In this document: positions 49,310 through 62,500 of the stretch, piece after piece
Layout: every line of letters starts with the position of its first letter
Position numbering within the stretch: position 1 is the stretch's first letter
DNA from: Allodiplogaster sudhausi
Lineage: Eukaryota > Nematoda > Chromadorea > Rhabditida > Diplogasteridae
Assembly: GCA_945643635.1 (NCBI GenBank)
Contig: CALZFC010000019.1
Span: forward strand, 872,001-936,000
Length of the DNA: 64,000 nucleotides
Reading direction: 5' to 3'
Notes under the pieces: generated by a model
The model's input: the letters and a program-made list of their open reading frames with translations, nothing else
What the model was told of the DNA's origin: nothing
Database searches by the model: none
Program-made: the position numbers and the translations under genes

Positions 49310-51650
49310 CGCGGGGGTGGAAGGAAAGACAACTCACAGAGAGCTACTTCCAGTGGGGATGGGAGGGAGGGAGGAGACGACTTCCGGAAGCACTGCGCTG
49401 CTTCTGCTTTTGCAGAGGTTACCGGATCAGAGAGAGAGAGCGAGGCAGAGACAGCAACAGAAATCTGTTGAGATAAATAACAGTAAGCTGGGTGGCGCAG
49501 AGCGTTCGGTTGAATAAAGAGAGAAGGAGAGACAAAGAGATGAAGATGTGGAGGGGAGGCGCTGCTCTTTCTTATTGTTCCTGGGTTCATTCGGGCAAGA
49601 TTGTAGAGTAAGGTGTAGAGATATGTTGCAACGGAATTAATGTTGATGGTGAGAGAGGTAGAGAAACAGAGAGAGAGAGAGAGCGAGGCTTACTCGTCAA
49701 AATCTGGACGACAAAGAAGGAGGATGTTCGCATGCCATTATCCATCTCCGATTTTGTGATAAATTGTGCAAACGAATGAAAGAGTCTGCATACAAGTGTT
49801 ATTTCCGTAAAGATAAAATAGCCTTTCGAAAAGAATGGACTAACAGTGCGGAGGAAGGAGACGTCATCCTGCTCTCCCCCGGCTCCCTCTTCTTTCTCAC
49901 TCATCCTCCTCTCCTCTTCTTCTTCTCAGCGTTCTTCCTTATTGGTCACGCTAGCGTACATTGAGAAGGACTCTGCAAGTGGAACTAGCACTTCAGTTTA
50001 TCCAGAATCAAAACAATAATAAATGTTAATCCCGGGTACATTTATATACACTTCGTCATATCGTATCTTGATGACAGAAATAGCCCGTTTATCTGCAAAG
50101 CATGGACAATCGAGCAGCGACAAGTAAAGAAGCAAAAAGGATGACAAGTATACATGGGCTGTGATGAAAGAGAGTCATACGAGAGTGTGTCTGAAGAAGT
50201 TCTGACGCAAGTGAAGGTGAAAACATCGAGAGGAAAAGAGAGTTTAATCTGGCTGATGCGAAGCAGAAGGGAGGGATTACATCCGCTTCCCTTCACACGG
50301 ATAATAGAATATCATTCGAAGCTTTCAAAAATATCCAGCACTGTTACGATGATTAAGGAAGAAAAACCGAACACATCAGATTGTTATTTTCTGCCCCATC
50401 TTTCAACGAAGCCGTTCATTATTACTCCTTGGCATTTATAATGCACATACATATCGCTATTTCCCTCTCCCACCCTCCTCTCGCGCTCTCTCTCTCTTTC
50501 TTCCTCTCTTTTCTCCTTCACTCTCTATCCTTCACCCTCTCTCTCCCTTCTGTCTCTGCCTTTCTGTCGTTCTCCCTCTCTCTAACTCTCCCTCTCACTT
50601 TACCTCTCCTTCCTTAATTTTCACAAACGGATCTTTGAGTAGAGCCTTTTTTGCACTGGCGCTTCCATGAATCTCCTTGCAACTCTCTGTCCATTGCATT
50701 CGCAAAATGAAATGAGGATGTTGAAAAGCTTGGAAGCACGAATTCTCCAAGACGCAGAGAGAGAGAGAGAGAGAAAACAGAGAGAAAAAGAAAGAAAGAA
50801 ACAGACCAAGCAGAATGAGAGAGAATGCAGACGAAAGAGATAGAGGAAGAGATGAGTTGTCTTTGCAAGCACATCATCATTAAGATTATCTCTTGCAAAA
50901 GCTAATCTTCCAGATTACCATTAACAAACGGAAGTGACAAATTTGACGATATACATAAATGCCTCTAGGAGAAGTGAGAGAGAGACAGAGAGAGAGAGAC
51001 AGAAAGAGAGACACAGAGAGAGAGAGACAGAGAGAGAATGGAGAGAAATGGAAATAGATGTTTCGAGCGATAACTATTTCTAGCAGGTGAAAATGGAAGG
51101 AATGCCGTCGTGTATGACGAAAACAACCAGAGAAATCAGCCAAATTTCGGGCGTAAGCGCGCACAAGAGGAAGTTGACTACAGGATACATGGAGAAACTT
51201 ATAAGCAGAAGAAGAACGGGGAGAGGAGGGAAAGAAGTTCGACAAAGAGAGGAACAGATGCCTGGGGCTGTGACTGGTGCACCCAGTCCGCCTGCCAGCG
51301 GGAGGCTCCCTATCGTCTTGCCCCTTCTCTGCTTCTCTGCCTCCCTCTACTTTTTTGTACACTTTCTCCGTACCTTCACTCTCTTTCATATGTACACTCT
51401 CTCGAGCCCAGGTCGGGTAAGAGAGAAAGAATGAGAAAGGAAGAGAGAGATAGCGAAAGAGAGAGAGCGCGAGAACGACAGAGAGAGAGAAAGAGAGAGA
51501 GAGAGATAGAGAGAGAAAGTGAGAGAGCAAGCTTGCCAGGAGTGCTGTAAAAATTGTGCGAAGATGAATAAAACAGCAGTTGGCGAGGCCAGTCATTCTG
51601 TGTGTTAGATGCTATGAGGAGTGAAGGGAGATTGAACAGTCAAAGATCAG

Positions 51651-51682
<32 letters not shown>

Positions 51683-52088
51683 TCAGGAGAGAGAGAGAGA
51701 GAGAGAGATAGAGGGAGAGATCAGGAGAGAGAGAGAGAGATAGAGGGAGAGAGGAAGAAAAGGAATATAGTGAGACACAGAGACATACATACTGAGAGAT
51801 AGGGATATGCATATTATCGCTTACCAATCCGAATCCGTCGATTGCAAAATGTGTCGGGGAAAACCATGCAATGACTGGCATTCTTTCTCCCCAAGGAAAC
51901 CAAGTAAAAGTGCAAGAATTGTCGTAAAAGGCCGAATTTTTTGTCTGTCAGAAGTTACTCGTGGAGAGAATGTAGAGTGAGACCGCCCTAATGAACTATA
52001 TTGTACTCCATGCCAGCAATCTTTTTTCCTCTCCGTCTCTTTATCATCTTAGAACTGTGACTCTCCCTATTTCGCACCCTCTCTCCAT

Positions 52089-52142
<54 letters not shown>

Positions 52143-55100
52143 ATTTCAATCTCTCATTATCTCCCCCCCCCCCAAAGAATAGAAGGCTGCCACGAGGATC
52201 TTGCATTTGTACAAGTGTGAGCTGATCAAGTTCATAAGAATACCTCTTAAATAACATAGAGGGTACGCGTAGTCGCCGTAAGAATGAAAGAAGAGTTTGT
52301 TTAGCCGAGAAAGAGAAACAAAGATATAGAGAAAAAGGAGAGAGAAAGCGATGAAATGGAATATGATATGGTGGGATAGGAAAGCGTTTGTATGCAAGAA
52401 TGCATAAATAAACCTTAGCAAAAAGTTGGAGTCAACTCGAGCAGGAAGGAGAAACTAAATGGAGCCAGAAGTTGAGATTTACCAATGCGCTGCCATCTCA
52501 AATGCATGCAGATGCCACATGCACTTAGCATAAGTCCCAGCAGTGACATGGATATTGGACATGATGGAGAGAGAGAGAGAGAACTAGAGAGAGCGAGAGA
52601 GAGCGAGAGCGAGAGAGAGCGAGAGAGAGAGAGCGAAAGAGAGAGAAAGGGAAAACAGTCGAGAAGGACATGTTGAGACACTTTGATAAAGAATTGTGCA
52701 GGAAAGGAACAAAAAAACCATGCACCTCCAGGCAACTTGAGGTAAGATGAAAGAAATATGATATATGTATATGCATATGTGTGTAGGTTCACTCATTTCA
52801 ACTAGGCACTTAACTTCAGCGAGGGAATTTGTTTCAGAAAACTAGACAAATGTGAAGGCTCCATCGACGCCGTTTCTATTATCGATAGAATTATTCTAAA
52901 TAAAAACAGAAATATACATCATGTTAAAAACCATATCAGGAAAGTTAGGAGACTCGAAGCAAAGACAGGGATAAAGTGAGATGATCATGCATGCATGTGT
53001 ATCTATGTATGTATGTATGTACATACAGAGAGGATGGAGAATAAGAAAGATTCAGAGAATGCCTTCACCTGCGTCAGAGAGATCTTCACCGGAGTACAAA
53101 AAAGTATGGAAAACTATCAATGGTCAATCTCAGAAGAACACAAAATTATCCTTAAAAAAATGCAAGAGAGGCCCCTTGGCACATAAGAAGAACGACAAGA
53201 AAGGGAAAAGAAGTAATGAAAGGGCGAAAAAGAGTGAGCATGTCAATTAATGATCCTTCTTCATTCTCATCTGAACATCCAGACAATTTCAGGAGAGAGA
53301 AGCCATGAGATGTCAAGGAGCAGTCGCGAGAAAGAACCAACGGGGCTCTCGGCCAACCACCGCTCCAATCTCTCTCTATTCTCTCTCTCTCTCACTCTCT
53401 ATCATTCAAATGCTCTCTCACTCTGCTTGGTCCACACCCGACGTCACTTCTTTTCCCTGTCTCTCTATCCCTCCTTTCTCACAGTGAAAAGAGACGTGTC
53501 AATGTTCCGTTCATTTCCGTCCTTCTTCATTAGCTCTTCAATCTTGCTCATTTCAGATGCCACCAGAAAGGACATTCTTGCCTTCTCAAAATCTTGCTGT
53601 GTTTTTCTCATTTCTATGTAGTTCGTTCCCTCTCATCCCCCAATATTTACTGGCAGCTCTCGACTGCCCGGGAGAGTTGTAACGAAGGGGATAAGAGGGG
53701 GCAAACAGTGTATCATGGTCTGCCTACTTCTTCTTTTCTTTCACCAGATGCAATTCACGGTCATTGAAGAGAAGCAAAGCTCCTCAATATTTCCCACTCA
53801 TGCTTCTTTCTCTCTCTCTGTCTTTCTCTCACGCTCTATCTCTTCTGCCTCTCGCTCTCGCTCGCTCTCTTTTCCTCTTTCACCTTATCTTTTTTCCTGC
53901 AGTCTTTTCCGTTATCTCCCACGTTATCTCCTTCTCCTCCTCATCCATCTAGTCTTACCTTTCATCTAGTATGGATATTTTAGACAAATAAAACACATCA
54001 TTTCAAGTCGTGAAGATATACTAATATTGTGAGAAAAGTAAGGTAAAACTAGATGAAAAATAGATAAAGGACTCTAAATTCAAAAAAATGGGTTCAAGAG
54101 AGGTAAAGAAAGAAAAATAAAAATAAAAATAAAACAGGAAGTCAACAAAGAAGGAATATACTGGCCTGAGAGAGTTTGCGTCTGATACTGAGGAGGGAGA
54201 AGTAAAAAAGGGATATCTGGGAGAATATGTACACGGCAGGAGCCACACTCGGAATGCCCTCAGGCCCTGCTTGGACCGCTGCCAATTATTTATCGCCTCT
54301 CTGGCAATAGACGAGAAGCAGCTGGCTTCTCTACTTTCTCTATTCTTTATCTCTGCACTCTCTCTTCTCTCTTTCTCTACCGCTTCTCATTCTCTCTTTC
54401 TCTACCGCTTCTCATTCTTTTACACCCTCACCCTCTCTTTATCTCTTCTCTCTCTGTCTCGTTATACCTCCTGCTATTTTCGAGGCGAGAAAATCCTTGG
54501 CGCGAAATGCGTTTACGAGGAGAGCATGAAGTCAAAGTTGGACATGTGTCCTGGTTGAGCGCACCTTGGAAAGATATCAGAAAATTTCTCTGAATATTTA
54601 AAATTCGAAAGAAAGCAAAGAGAATAATGACGCAGACCTGGCATTACTTACCAGAACTCAAAATGCTCTCTAAAAGGAGGATGAGAGATTCGAAAGATAA
54701 CGACAGCGAAAGGGTAGTCAGAACTCTCCATTAGTTGTTTCCTTCAGTGCAGCGGTCAAATGTCTCCAGGGACGTCGCATCCGAAGAAGAATCTCTCACT
54801 CTGCATCTCTATTCCTCTCAATCTTTCACTGCACTATTCTTCATCTGGAAAGTTCCTCTTGGCGACAACGAGATATGGCGTTTAGATACGCAGACCTTCC
54901 ATATAAACTGTCACTCATTCAAAAGAAAAAAAAATCAAAACAAGAATAGGGTATTAAAGACAAATCAACGAAGGTTTATTAGCAGTATATTTTAAGTCGC
55001 GTTGAGGGAGTGAAAAGAGAGAGAGAGAGAGGCGATTTGACTTTTCCAACAGTATTGTTTCTTTGTCAGACCATGTCCTATTCCAACCACAATAGGCAAT

Positions 55101-55728
55101 GACAGAAAGCAGAGTAGAATACCCCCGAGACACGATGCACGCGCAGTAATGGAAAAATGAAACAGTGAGAGAGGGAGAAATAGAGAAAGAGAGATGGAGA
55201 GACACAGAGAGAATGCGAGGGTGGATGCGCGGAAGAGATCAATAAAGAGCCAACAGCGACTTCTGAGTCTGCTCTTCGAGAAGAGCTTCTCTCTCTTCCC
55301 TCCTCTCTCTCTCTCCCTCCTCTCTATCTCTCTCTCTCTCTCTCTCTCTCCCCTCTCTCATGTTCTCTGCAGTCCTTTTCCGCTTTGTCCCTCCTTCCCC
55401 TTCATCAACTAATTCATGCACTGCATTTTTCACACGCTCGCCCTTATTCCGGCGTCCCCTCCCACCCCCTTGTCAGGAGTCTTTTTTTGATACTAAAAAA
55501 ATACGAGCGCAAAGAGTTCAAGAACAATAGAGACGCTGTTGGAGTTCTTTAAATTGCAGTCATTAATATTGAAAGGTAGAAAAACATTGTCGACGATAAT
55601 TACAAGTAGGAACCAGATACATTTGGAAATCAATAAAAAGGAATAAAATTTTTTTTCAGAACATAATAAAGCAAAGAAAAGTAAACTGTCGAGTAAGTTA
55701 CACAGAGCTCGTCGTGATAGACTTTTCA

Positions 55729-55766
<38 letters not shown>

Positions 55767-56516
55767 ATCCGCTTTCTTTGTCTGTCTTCGCTTCCTCTCT
55801 CTATTCTCTAATTTTAATCGGCATCATTCAAAATAAATGAATGTGACGACACTTGGAGAGACATTATAAGTTTGCTGACATAGACATTCTTGACGTTCAC
55901 TGGCGTACGCTGATGGTGAATCCCTCTTCTCCTTTGTCTGCTGCTTCATTCTGATTTTCTCCCAGTTGATCAACGCATGCGTGGTCCATGTAGAATACCG
56001 GAAATTTGGATATTAAATTAACAAGAGATTGAAGAAATCATTGGGTGAATACTACTTTAAGTAGGGTGGAACCCTAAGCGTAGTGAATAAGGATCGTTGG
56101 GTGAGGGGTGAGTATTACTACTTGCCAACAAATCGATGATGAACAATTTTTGCATCTAAGGAAGTCATATAGCGAAAATGTAAAATCTGTAATTAATTAA
56201 ATGTACTTACCATTTAACTCTATAAATACACCCCTGCAAATGGCATGATTTTTCAGTAGTTTTTGATGCATTTGCTTTCCAATATTTTACAAGTTAAAAG
56301 TATTAACATTATTAATAGTAACAAAAAACTTAGATATCATGAATTTTTCTATTCTGAAAAAAATAAATTCACAATGTATGTATGGATGTGTGGTGAATTT
56401 GAACAAAAACATCATCAATGAAATCCTCAGCCAAGAGTGCAAGTGCGTGAGAATATTCATTATCCCCAGGGAAGCTTCCTTTTTCAGCAGTCTCGTTACT
56501 GGGTTCGTCGTGCAGA
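49310..56516. promoter_or_regulatory. 7.2-kb microsatellite-rich spacer between divergent RyR and anillin genes
   Basis: No exon with a recognisable product on either strand. Long purine/pyrimidine tracts recur: GA-rich at 50757-50775, 50976-51040, 51430-51525, 51650-51755, 52566-52655; CT-rich at 50460-50620, 52096-52145, 53360-53400, 53805-53880, 54345-54460, 55290-55355, 55725-55770. There is also an ATGT/ACAT simple repeat near 53000-53025 and a C-run at 52164-52174. The RyR 5' UTR and both promoters must lie here; no core promoter element could be assigned with confidence. Confidence 0.5.
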
Positions 56517-59500
56517 ATGTCTTCTGCTGCTGGTATTGTCTCTGCCAGGGCTAACGAAAGCAAGAAATACACTGGCAGTACAATACGGTTGGTTTTTTTG
56601 TTGTTCCTTTTTTTTAAACTTCTAGAAGTAAACGAACTTGTTTGTCATGATTAAAATGTGTTGAATTTCAGCGCCGCTCGTCCTAAAGGCGTGCGACAGC
56701 TTGCTGATTTCTTCAACCGCCTCGAGGAAGACGCGGCCTTTTTCGAGAGAGAACTTGAGACTAAGTGTCGCCTTGACGCCCCGTGCAGCCGCCGAGACTC
56801 GTGCAGTTCGAGAATGTCCTCGATTGGAGTGCCGGAGGGAGAGCCGCTGCCCGATGAAGAGGAACAGCAGAATGACCAGGAGCTCTGTCGCCAGTCCGTG
56901 GACTCGCACGTCATCCGCAGACAGATTGACGAGATGTTCGACTTTGGGAAGGTGCGAGTCGTTTAGAATCGTCGCTTTTATTCGAGTCTACATATTTCCA
57001 TATCTTAAAAAGGAGACCCAAAACCCCGAGGAAGGATGAGTGAGGGGACGGCGGGCACAGTAAAATGATGTTAAATGTTGCTAGTATGTTCGATTTTATG
57101 TCGCTTATGTCCGAACTATAATATTTTTTAACCAGGAACGACTGAAAATGTATCTAGGCAATTGGATTTTAAGCTGTGCATATATCGATCATTTGAATAA
57201 TGAAAACTAGTTTAAGTTTTTCAATACATTTTAGATTTCATCTCGATTTTATCATGTTTCGTTGTATTGGAACAAAATGAAATCTGATTAAATGTTTCAG
57301 GAAGACGCATCCTTTTTCGAGAGAGAACTTGAGACTAATTGTCGCCTTGACATCCCGTGCAGCCGCCGAGACTCGTGCAGTTCGAGAATGTCCACGATTG
57401 GTGTGCCGGAGGGAGAGCCGCTGCCCGATGAAGAGGAACAGCAGAATGACCAGGAGCTCTGTCGCCAGTCCGTGGACTCGCACGTCATCCGCAGACAGAT
57501 TGAAATGTTCGACTTTGGAAAGGTGCGAGTCGTTTAGAATTGTCGCTTTTATTCGAGTCTACATATTTCCATATCTTAAAAAGGAGACCCAAAACCCCGA
57601 GGAAGGATGAGTGAGGGGACGGCGGGCACAGTAAAATGATGTTAATTGTTGCTAGTATGTTCGATTTTATGTCGCTTATGTGCGAACTATAATATTTTTT
57701 AACCAGGAACGACTGAAAATGTATCTAGGCAATTGGATTTTAAGCTGTGCATATATCGATCAGTTGAATAATGAAAACTAGTTTAAGTTTTTCAATACAT
57801 TTTAGATTTCATCTCGATTTTATCATGTTTCGTTGTATTGGAACAGGGAAGAAAAGGGTCCATGCATGGCTCGGAAAAGTAGGGTGGGTTAAACCCAAAA
57901 TGGGCTCGAAAATCAGTGTGGGGTAGTAAAAAAAAATTTTTTTTTTCTAAAAAATAAGCATATCCAAACAAACCGCCGCTCAGATAATAGGTTCAGGGTA
58001 AAAAAGGGGGTCAGGGGAAAAATTTCTGTAAAAATGACGTTATTTATTCAAAATCTCCTTTTAAATGGTCTCGTGTTAAGTACCTTATCTCTTCAGGTTA
58101 TAAGAGTGGGGTAAATTTGGCCGGTCAAAACCGGTCAAAAACCAAAGTGGGTCCATGCACTACATGGACCCTTTTCTTCCCTGTATTGGAACAAAATGAA
58201 ATCTGATTAAATGTTTCAGGAAGACGCATCCTTTTTCGAGAGAGAACTTGAGACTAATTGTCGCCTTGACATCCCGTGCAGCCGCCGAGACTCGTGCAGT
58301 TCGAGAATGTCCTCGATTGGTGTGCCGGAGGGAGAGTCGCTGATCGATGAAGAGGAACAGCAGAATGACCAGGAGCTCTGTCGCCAGTCCGTGGACTCGC
58401 ACGTCATCCGCAGACAGATTGAGATGTTCGACTTTGGAAAGGTGCGAGTCGTTTAGAATCGTCGCTTTTATTCGAGTCTACATATTTCCATATCTTAAAA
58501 AGGAGAACCAAAACCCCGAGGAAGGATGAGTGAGGGGACGGCGGGCACAGTAAAATGATGTTAAATGTTGCTAGTATGTTCGATTTTATGTCGCTTATGT
58601 GCGAACTATAATATTTTTTTAACCAGGAACGACTGAAAATGTATCTAGGCAATTGGATTTTAAGCTGTGCATATATCGATCATTTGAATAATGAAAACTA
58701 GTTTAAGTTTTTCAATACATTTTAGATTTCATCTCGATTTTATCATGTTTCGTTGTATTGGAACAGGGAAGAAAAGGGTCCATGCATGGCTCGGAAAAGT
58801 AGGGTGGGTTAAACCCAAAATGGGCTCGAAAATCAGTGTGGGGTAGTAAAAGAAAATTTTTTTTTTCTAAAAAAAAAGCATATCCAAACAAACCGCCGCT
58901 CAGATAATAGGTTCAGGGTAAAAAAGGGGTCAGGGGAAAAATTTCTGTAAAAATGACGTTATTTATTCAAAATCTCCTTTTAAATGGTCTCGTGTTAAGT
59001 ACCTTATCTCTTCAGGTTATAAGAGTGGGGTAAATTTGGCCGGTCAAAACCGGTCAAAAACCAAAGTGGGTCCATGCACTACATGGACCCTTTTCTTCCC
59101 TGTATTGGAACAAAATGAAATCTGATTAAATGTTTCAGGAAGACGCATCCTTTTTCGAGAGAGAACTTGAGACTAATTGTCGCCTTGACATCCCGTGCAG
59201 CCGCCGAGACTCGTGCAGTTCGAGAATGTCCTCGATTGGTGTGCCGGAGGGAGAGCCGCTGATCGATGAAGAGGAACAGCAGAATGACCAGGAGCTCTGT
59301 CGCCAGTCCGTGGACTCGCACGTCATCCGCAGACAGATTGAGATGTTCGACTTTGGAAAGGTGCGAGTCGTTTAGAATCGTCGCTTTTATTCGAGTCTAC
59401 ATATTTCCATATCTTAAAAAGGAGAACCAAAACCCCGAGGAAGGATGAGTGAGGGGACGGCGGGCACAGTAAAATGATGTTAAATATTGCCAGTATGTTC

Positions 59501-62500
59501 GATTTTGTGTCGCTTATGCGCGAACTATAATATTTTTGAACCAGGAACGACTGAAAATTTCTCTAGGCAATTGGATTTTAAGCTGTGCATATATCGATCA
59601 TTTGAATAATGAAAAATAGTTTAAGTTTTTCAATACATTTTAGATTTCATCTCGATTTTATCATGTTTCGGGATATTGGAACAAAATGAAATCTGATTAA
59701 ATGTTTCAGGAAGACGCGGCCTTTTTCGAGAGAGAACGCGAGTTGCCTGTGAATGAGCCTCCCCGTGGATTTGCAAGGCGCGATAGCAACAGCACTTGCA
59801 CGGGACGGTACGCTGCTTACTCGGAGAGGGGATGGCCCAGCCATGGATCCAATCGAGTTGGATTGGTAAGAAGAGTGAGATCTTGTCTTTCTATATCCCC
59901 TCCTGTGTTGAGAGAGTCTTCTTCCTTGCAGATCAGTCAGTTTCGTAACCGTTCGAACGTCACTTCCTCGTCCGTGTGCATCCGCGCCGAGTCTCCGCAG
60001 CCGCAGTTCTCTCCGGCTGCCGTGCATGCCATCACTGAGTCGGCCGGCCAGCGAGTGGCGGCTTACGAGGCCAAGGAGGGACAGCGGCCTGTCAGGGTCA
60101 GGCCTTCAGTATAAAGAAATCTTGCCATTTTGCAAGAAATGACAAAAGGATTGTTCGTTTGTTAATTTTTAAGACCACCTGCTTTGCTTACAAGCATCTA
60201 TCTGAAGTTAATGTTATACAGTTTTGCCCGTAATCACACCAGGGTTTGACTACCTTGAATTCCCCAGTTTGCCCAGCGGAATGTTTCAGCATTCCTTTGC
60301 AGGTGCACTCGGGTCGCTGCGTGCCGCCCTCTGCTCGCGCCACTTCCACTCCCCTTCAGTCCACTCATTCTTCCGTGGCCGACCGAGGATCCATCCTCAT
60401 CCACGGGGGACAAGCTGTGAGACGCAGCCATGTGCCTCTCGATGTTGTCAGTCTTTTCTTCTCTGCCCTCTCTCCATCAGCGCTCTCTCTCGCTTAGGTG
60501 CAGAATCTGTCGTTCATCTCTTCTATCTCTACGGGCTCTGCCGAAGGAGAGGCCACCGTTATCCGGAGAGGAGGACTGACTCCTGGGAAGAACGATGTCC
60601 CTCCCTTTGCCAGGGACTTCCCTCGCCCTTCCGCTCTCGACTACAAAGTGCAGATTGCTGTGTGTTCATTAATACTCCAACTTTGTCTCCTTGATGACTG
60701 CATTGAGTATGAAATCGTGGCAACTGTTATCGATTTCAGAGAATGAAGGATATGCAGGGCAAGGAAGAGGAGAAGATTAAGATTACGACGAAGGCACTCA
60801 CATTTGCTCGTAAGAAGCAGAAGCGCATGAACGAGGTCGGTTCATCAGTTCACTGGCATGGCAAAGTGATTGTGGAGACTGTCCTCGGCCTTGCGAGTGC
60901 TCTAATTTGAGATACACTGATGTTCACTGTTGCTGTCTTAGATGTCAGCCCAGCGCAGTCTTCTCCTCGCGCGTCTCCGTGTTTCTTCTCTGAAGAAAGA
61001 GCAACAGCGTCTCTCTGCCCTCTCCATCGTCCGCCATCCTCCTCCTCCCATTTCCCGCGTCAGTTTTGGCTTCGTCCTGTCCATTTTCAAATCAAAAGTT
61101 AAACCTTATTAACCAAACGTTCTTTAGGATGTGCTGGGTGCGATGGATGTCTCGGATATCACAATCCACCTCAACCGCGGACTCACAGCTCTTGTGAACG
61201 AAAGTGGTTGGTGATGTGAAAGTGTCTCTTAATCCTGTTCTGTCCTCCTTCTCAGATGTGTCGTACTCCTTCGTCGTGGTTTTGAAGTGCGGCGTGGAAG
61301 TGGATGGAACTGCGCCCGTTACTATTCTCGTTGGCCCACGTCCTTCTGTTCGGTAGCTTCTTTGGTCTCACCTTCTTTCTGCATTTGCTCCCACTTGCAG
61401 CCTTGTACACTTTCCCGAGCATCTCCGCTTCTCGAACCTCCCAGTCGACTTCATGATCGGACTGGAGGTGTATGTCATGGTTAGTGGAAGGGGGCAGTGA
61501 AAGAAGAAAATTTTCATCTTTCATTCCAGAAGCAGCGCGAGCTGAAAGATGAAAACTGCGCGGCTGCCCTTGCCAGCAAAGCACGCAGCTTCCTCTTGCC
61601 AGCTGGTTCGTTGGTTCTATTCATGACTTCATTACAATTATTCCCTACTTCAGGTGGAATCCGCAATAACGCTGTCACCTCTGGTTAGTTTTGTGCATCT
61701 TAAATTGTTACCATAGGTAGTATTGTTAGTTGCAATTGAAGGAGGCATTACTTTTAGTTCTTGATGACAAAATGGTCCAGATCGATTGTAGGCGATTTGC
61801 CGATCAGCGAATTCGTCCGCTGTGGGCTGACTGCGCTGAACAGAGACACGACTGGGGTGATGCGGTTCTACCTGGATGGGGCTGAGTACCCACTCGAGGG
61901 AACCATAGAACTCGCCGCTAGGTTGGTTCTCTCTTAGGTCGGGGTTGGAAAATGATACTGCTGTAGCAGTTGTATAGTAGTTGTCTCCATTCTCTATCCT
62001 CAGCTGCACTCGCCTCCCTTCCGCCGTCGAAATTGACTTCCGTGGATTTCTGGTTCGTCTCCGGACTCTTTCTATTTGCCTAATGATTCTTGCAGACGAT
62101 GTACAAAGTGGTGGGGGGACTTGGCTCGTGGGTCCGCTTCTGGGCTGTTCTCCGTCGTGCTGTCATCTACTTCTGGAAGTATCCCGATGACGAGATGATC
62201 GATCGGGTCTGTTTTTCGCTGTCTATACTAACCCGTAAGGAACCCTTTACTGTACTCTTGGCTCAGGACCTGCCATCTATTGTTTCGGAACATCGCTTTC
62301 AGTCTCACAGCAGTTATAGTTCTATCCTCGCCTTCTCTTTTTTCTCTCGCGCTCTATATATACATCTAGTTCTGCCTCTCTTTCGCAGGCTGCGGTTGCC
62401 TCGGCATATCTTTCCAAGTGCATGAACTCGGCAATCTCCCCTTGCTCCCGCGATGTCTGCTCTCGCCCTCACACCTTCAGCCTCGACATGCTCGTCTCTG

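Larger units (their letters stand above)
56727..59865 (+). repeat. ANLN: Tandem exon array in anillin (five related exons)
   Basis: Copy A is 56727-56951 inside exon 2 (75 codons). Copies B 57301-57522, C 58220-58441 and D 59139-59360 are each 74 codons, phase 0-0. Copy E is 59710-59865, an older relative sharing the EDAAFFERE start and RRDS. A-D encode FFERELET, CSRRDSCSSRMS, VPEGE, EEEQQNDQELCRQSVDSHVI and MFDFGK almost unchanged. Spacing A to B is 574 and D to E 571; B to C and C to D are 919 each, the extra 348 being a 340-bp MITE plus 8-bp target duplication. B-D lack one Asp codon present in A. Small differences (PLPD, SLID, PLID) show the copies are real and not one sequence assembled repeatedly. 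Confidence 0.93.

Noticed and set aside
51110..51550. Long plus-strand ORFs rich in Arg/Glu (146 and 115 codons)
   Set aside because: They are translations of GA microsatellites and flanks; composition alone keeps them open.
56369..56572. Minus-strand 67-residue ORF with a signal-peptide-like start (MYFLLSLALAETIPA), resembling a small secreted peptide
   Set aside because: It overlaps the anillin first coding exon and its acceptor on the other strand, has no cleavage-site or family pattern I recognise, and no promoter or poly(A) support.
57301..59360. Possibility that the anillin copies are an assembly duplication
   Set aside because: Copies differ at several coding and non-coding sites (PLPD, SLID, PLID; MITE length 340 versus 339; outer units lack the MITE), which a simple artefact would not create. 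Long reads would be final proof.
56727..59865. Regular direct repeats, considered as a CRISPR-like array or satellite
   Set aside because: Units are 571 or 919 bp and contain a spliced coding exon with intact frame; this is an exon array in a eukaryotic gene.
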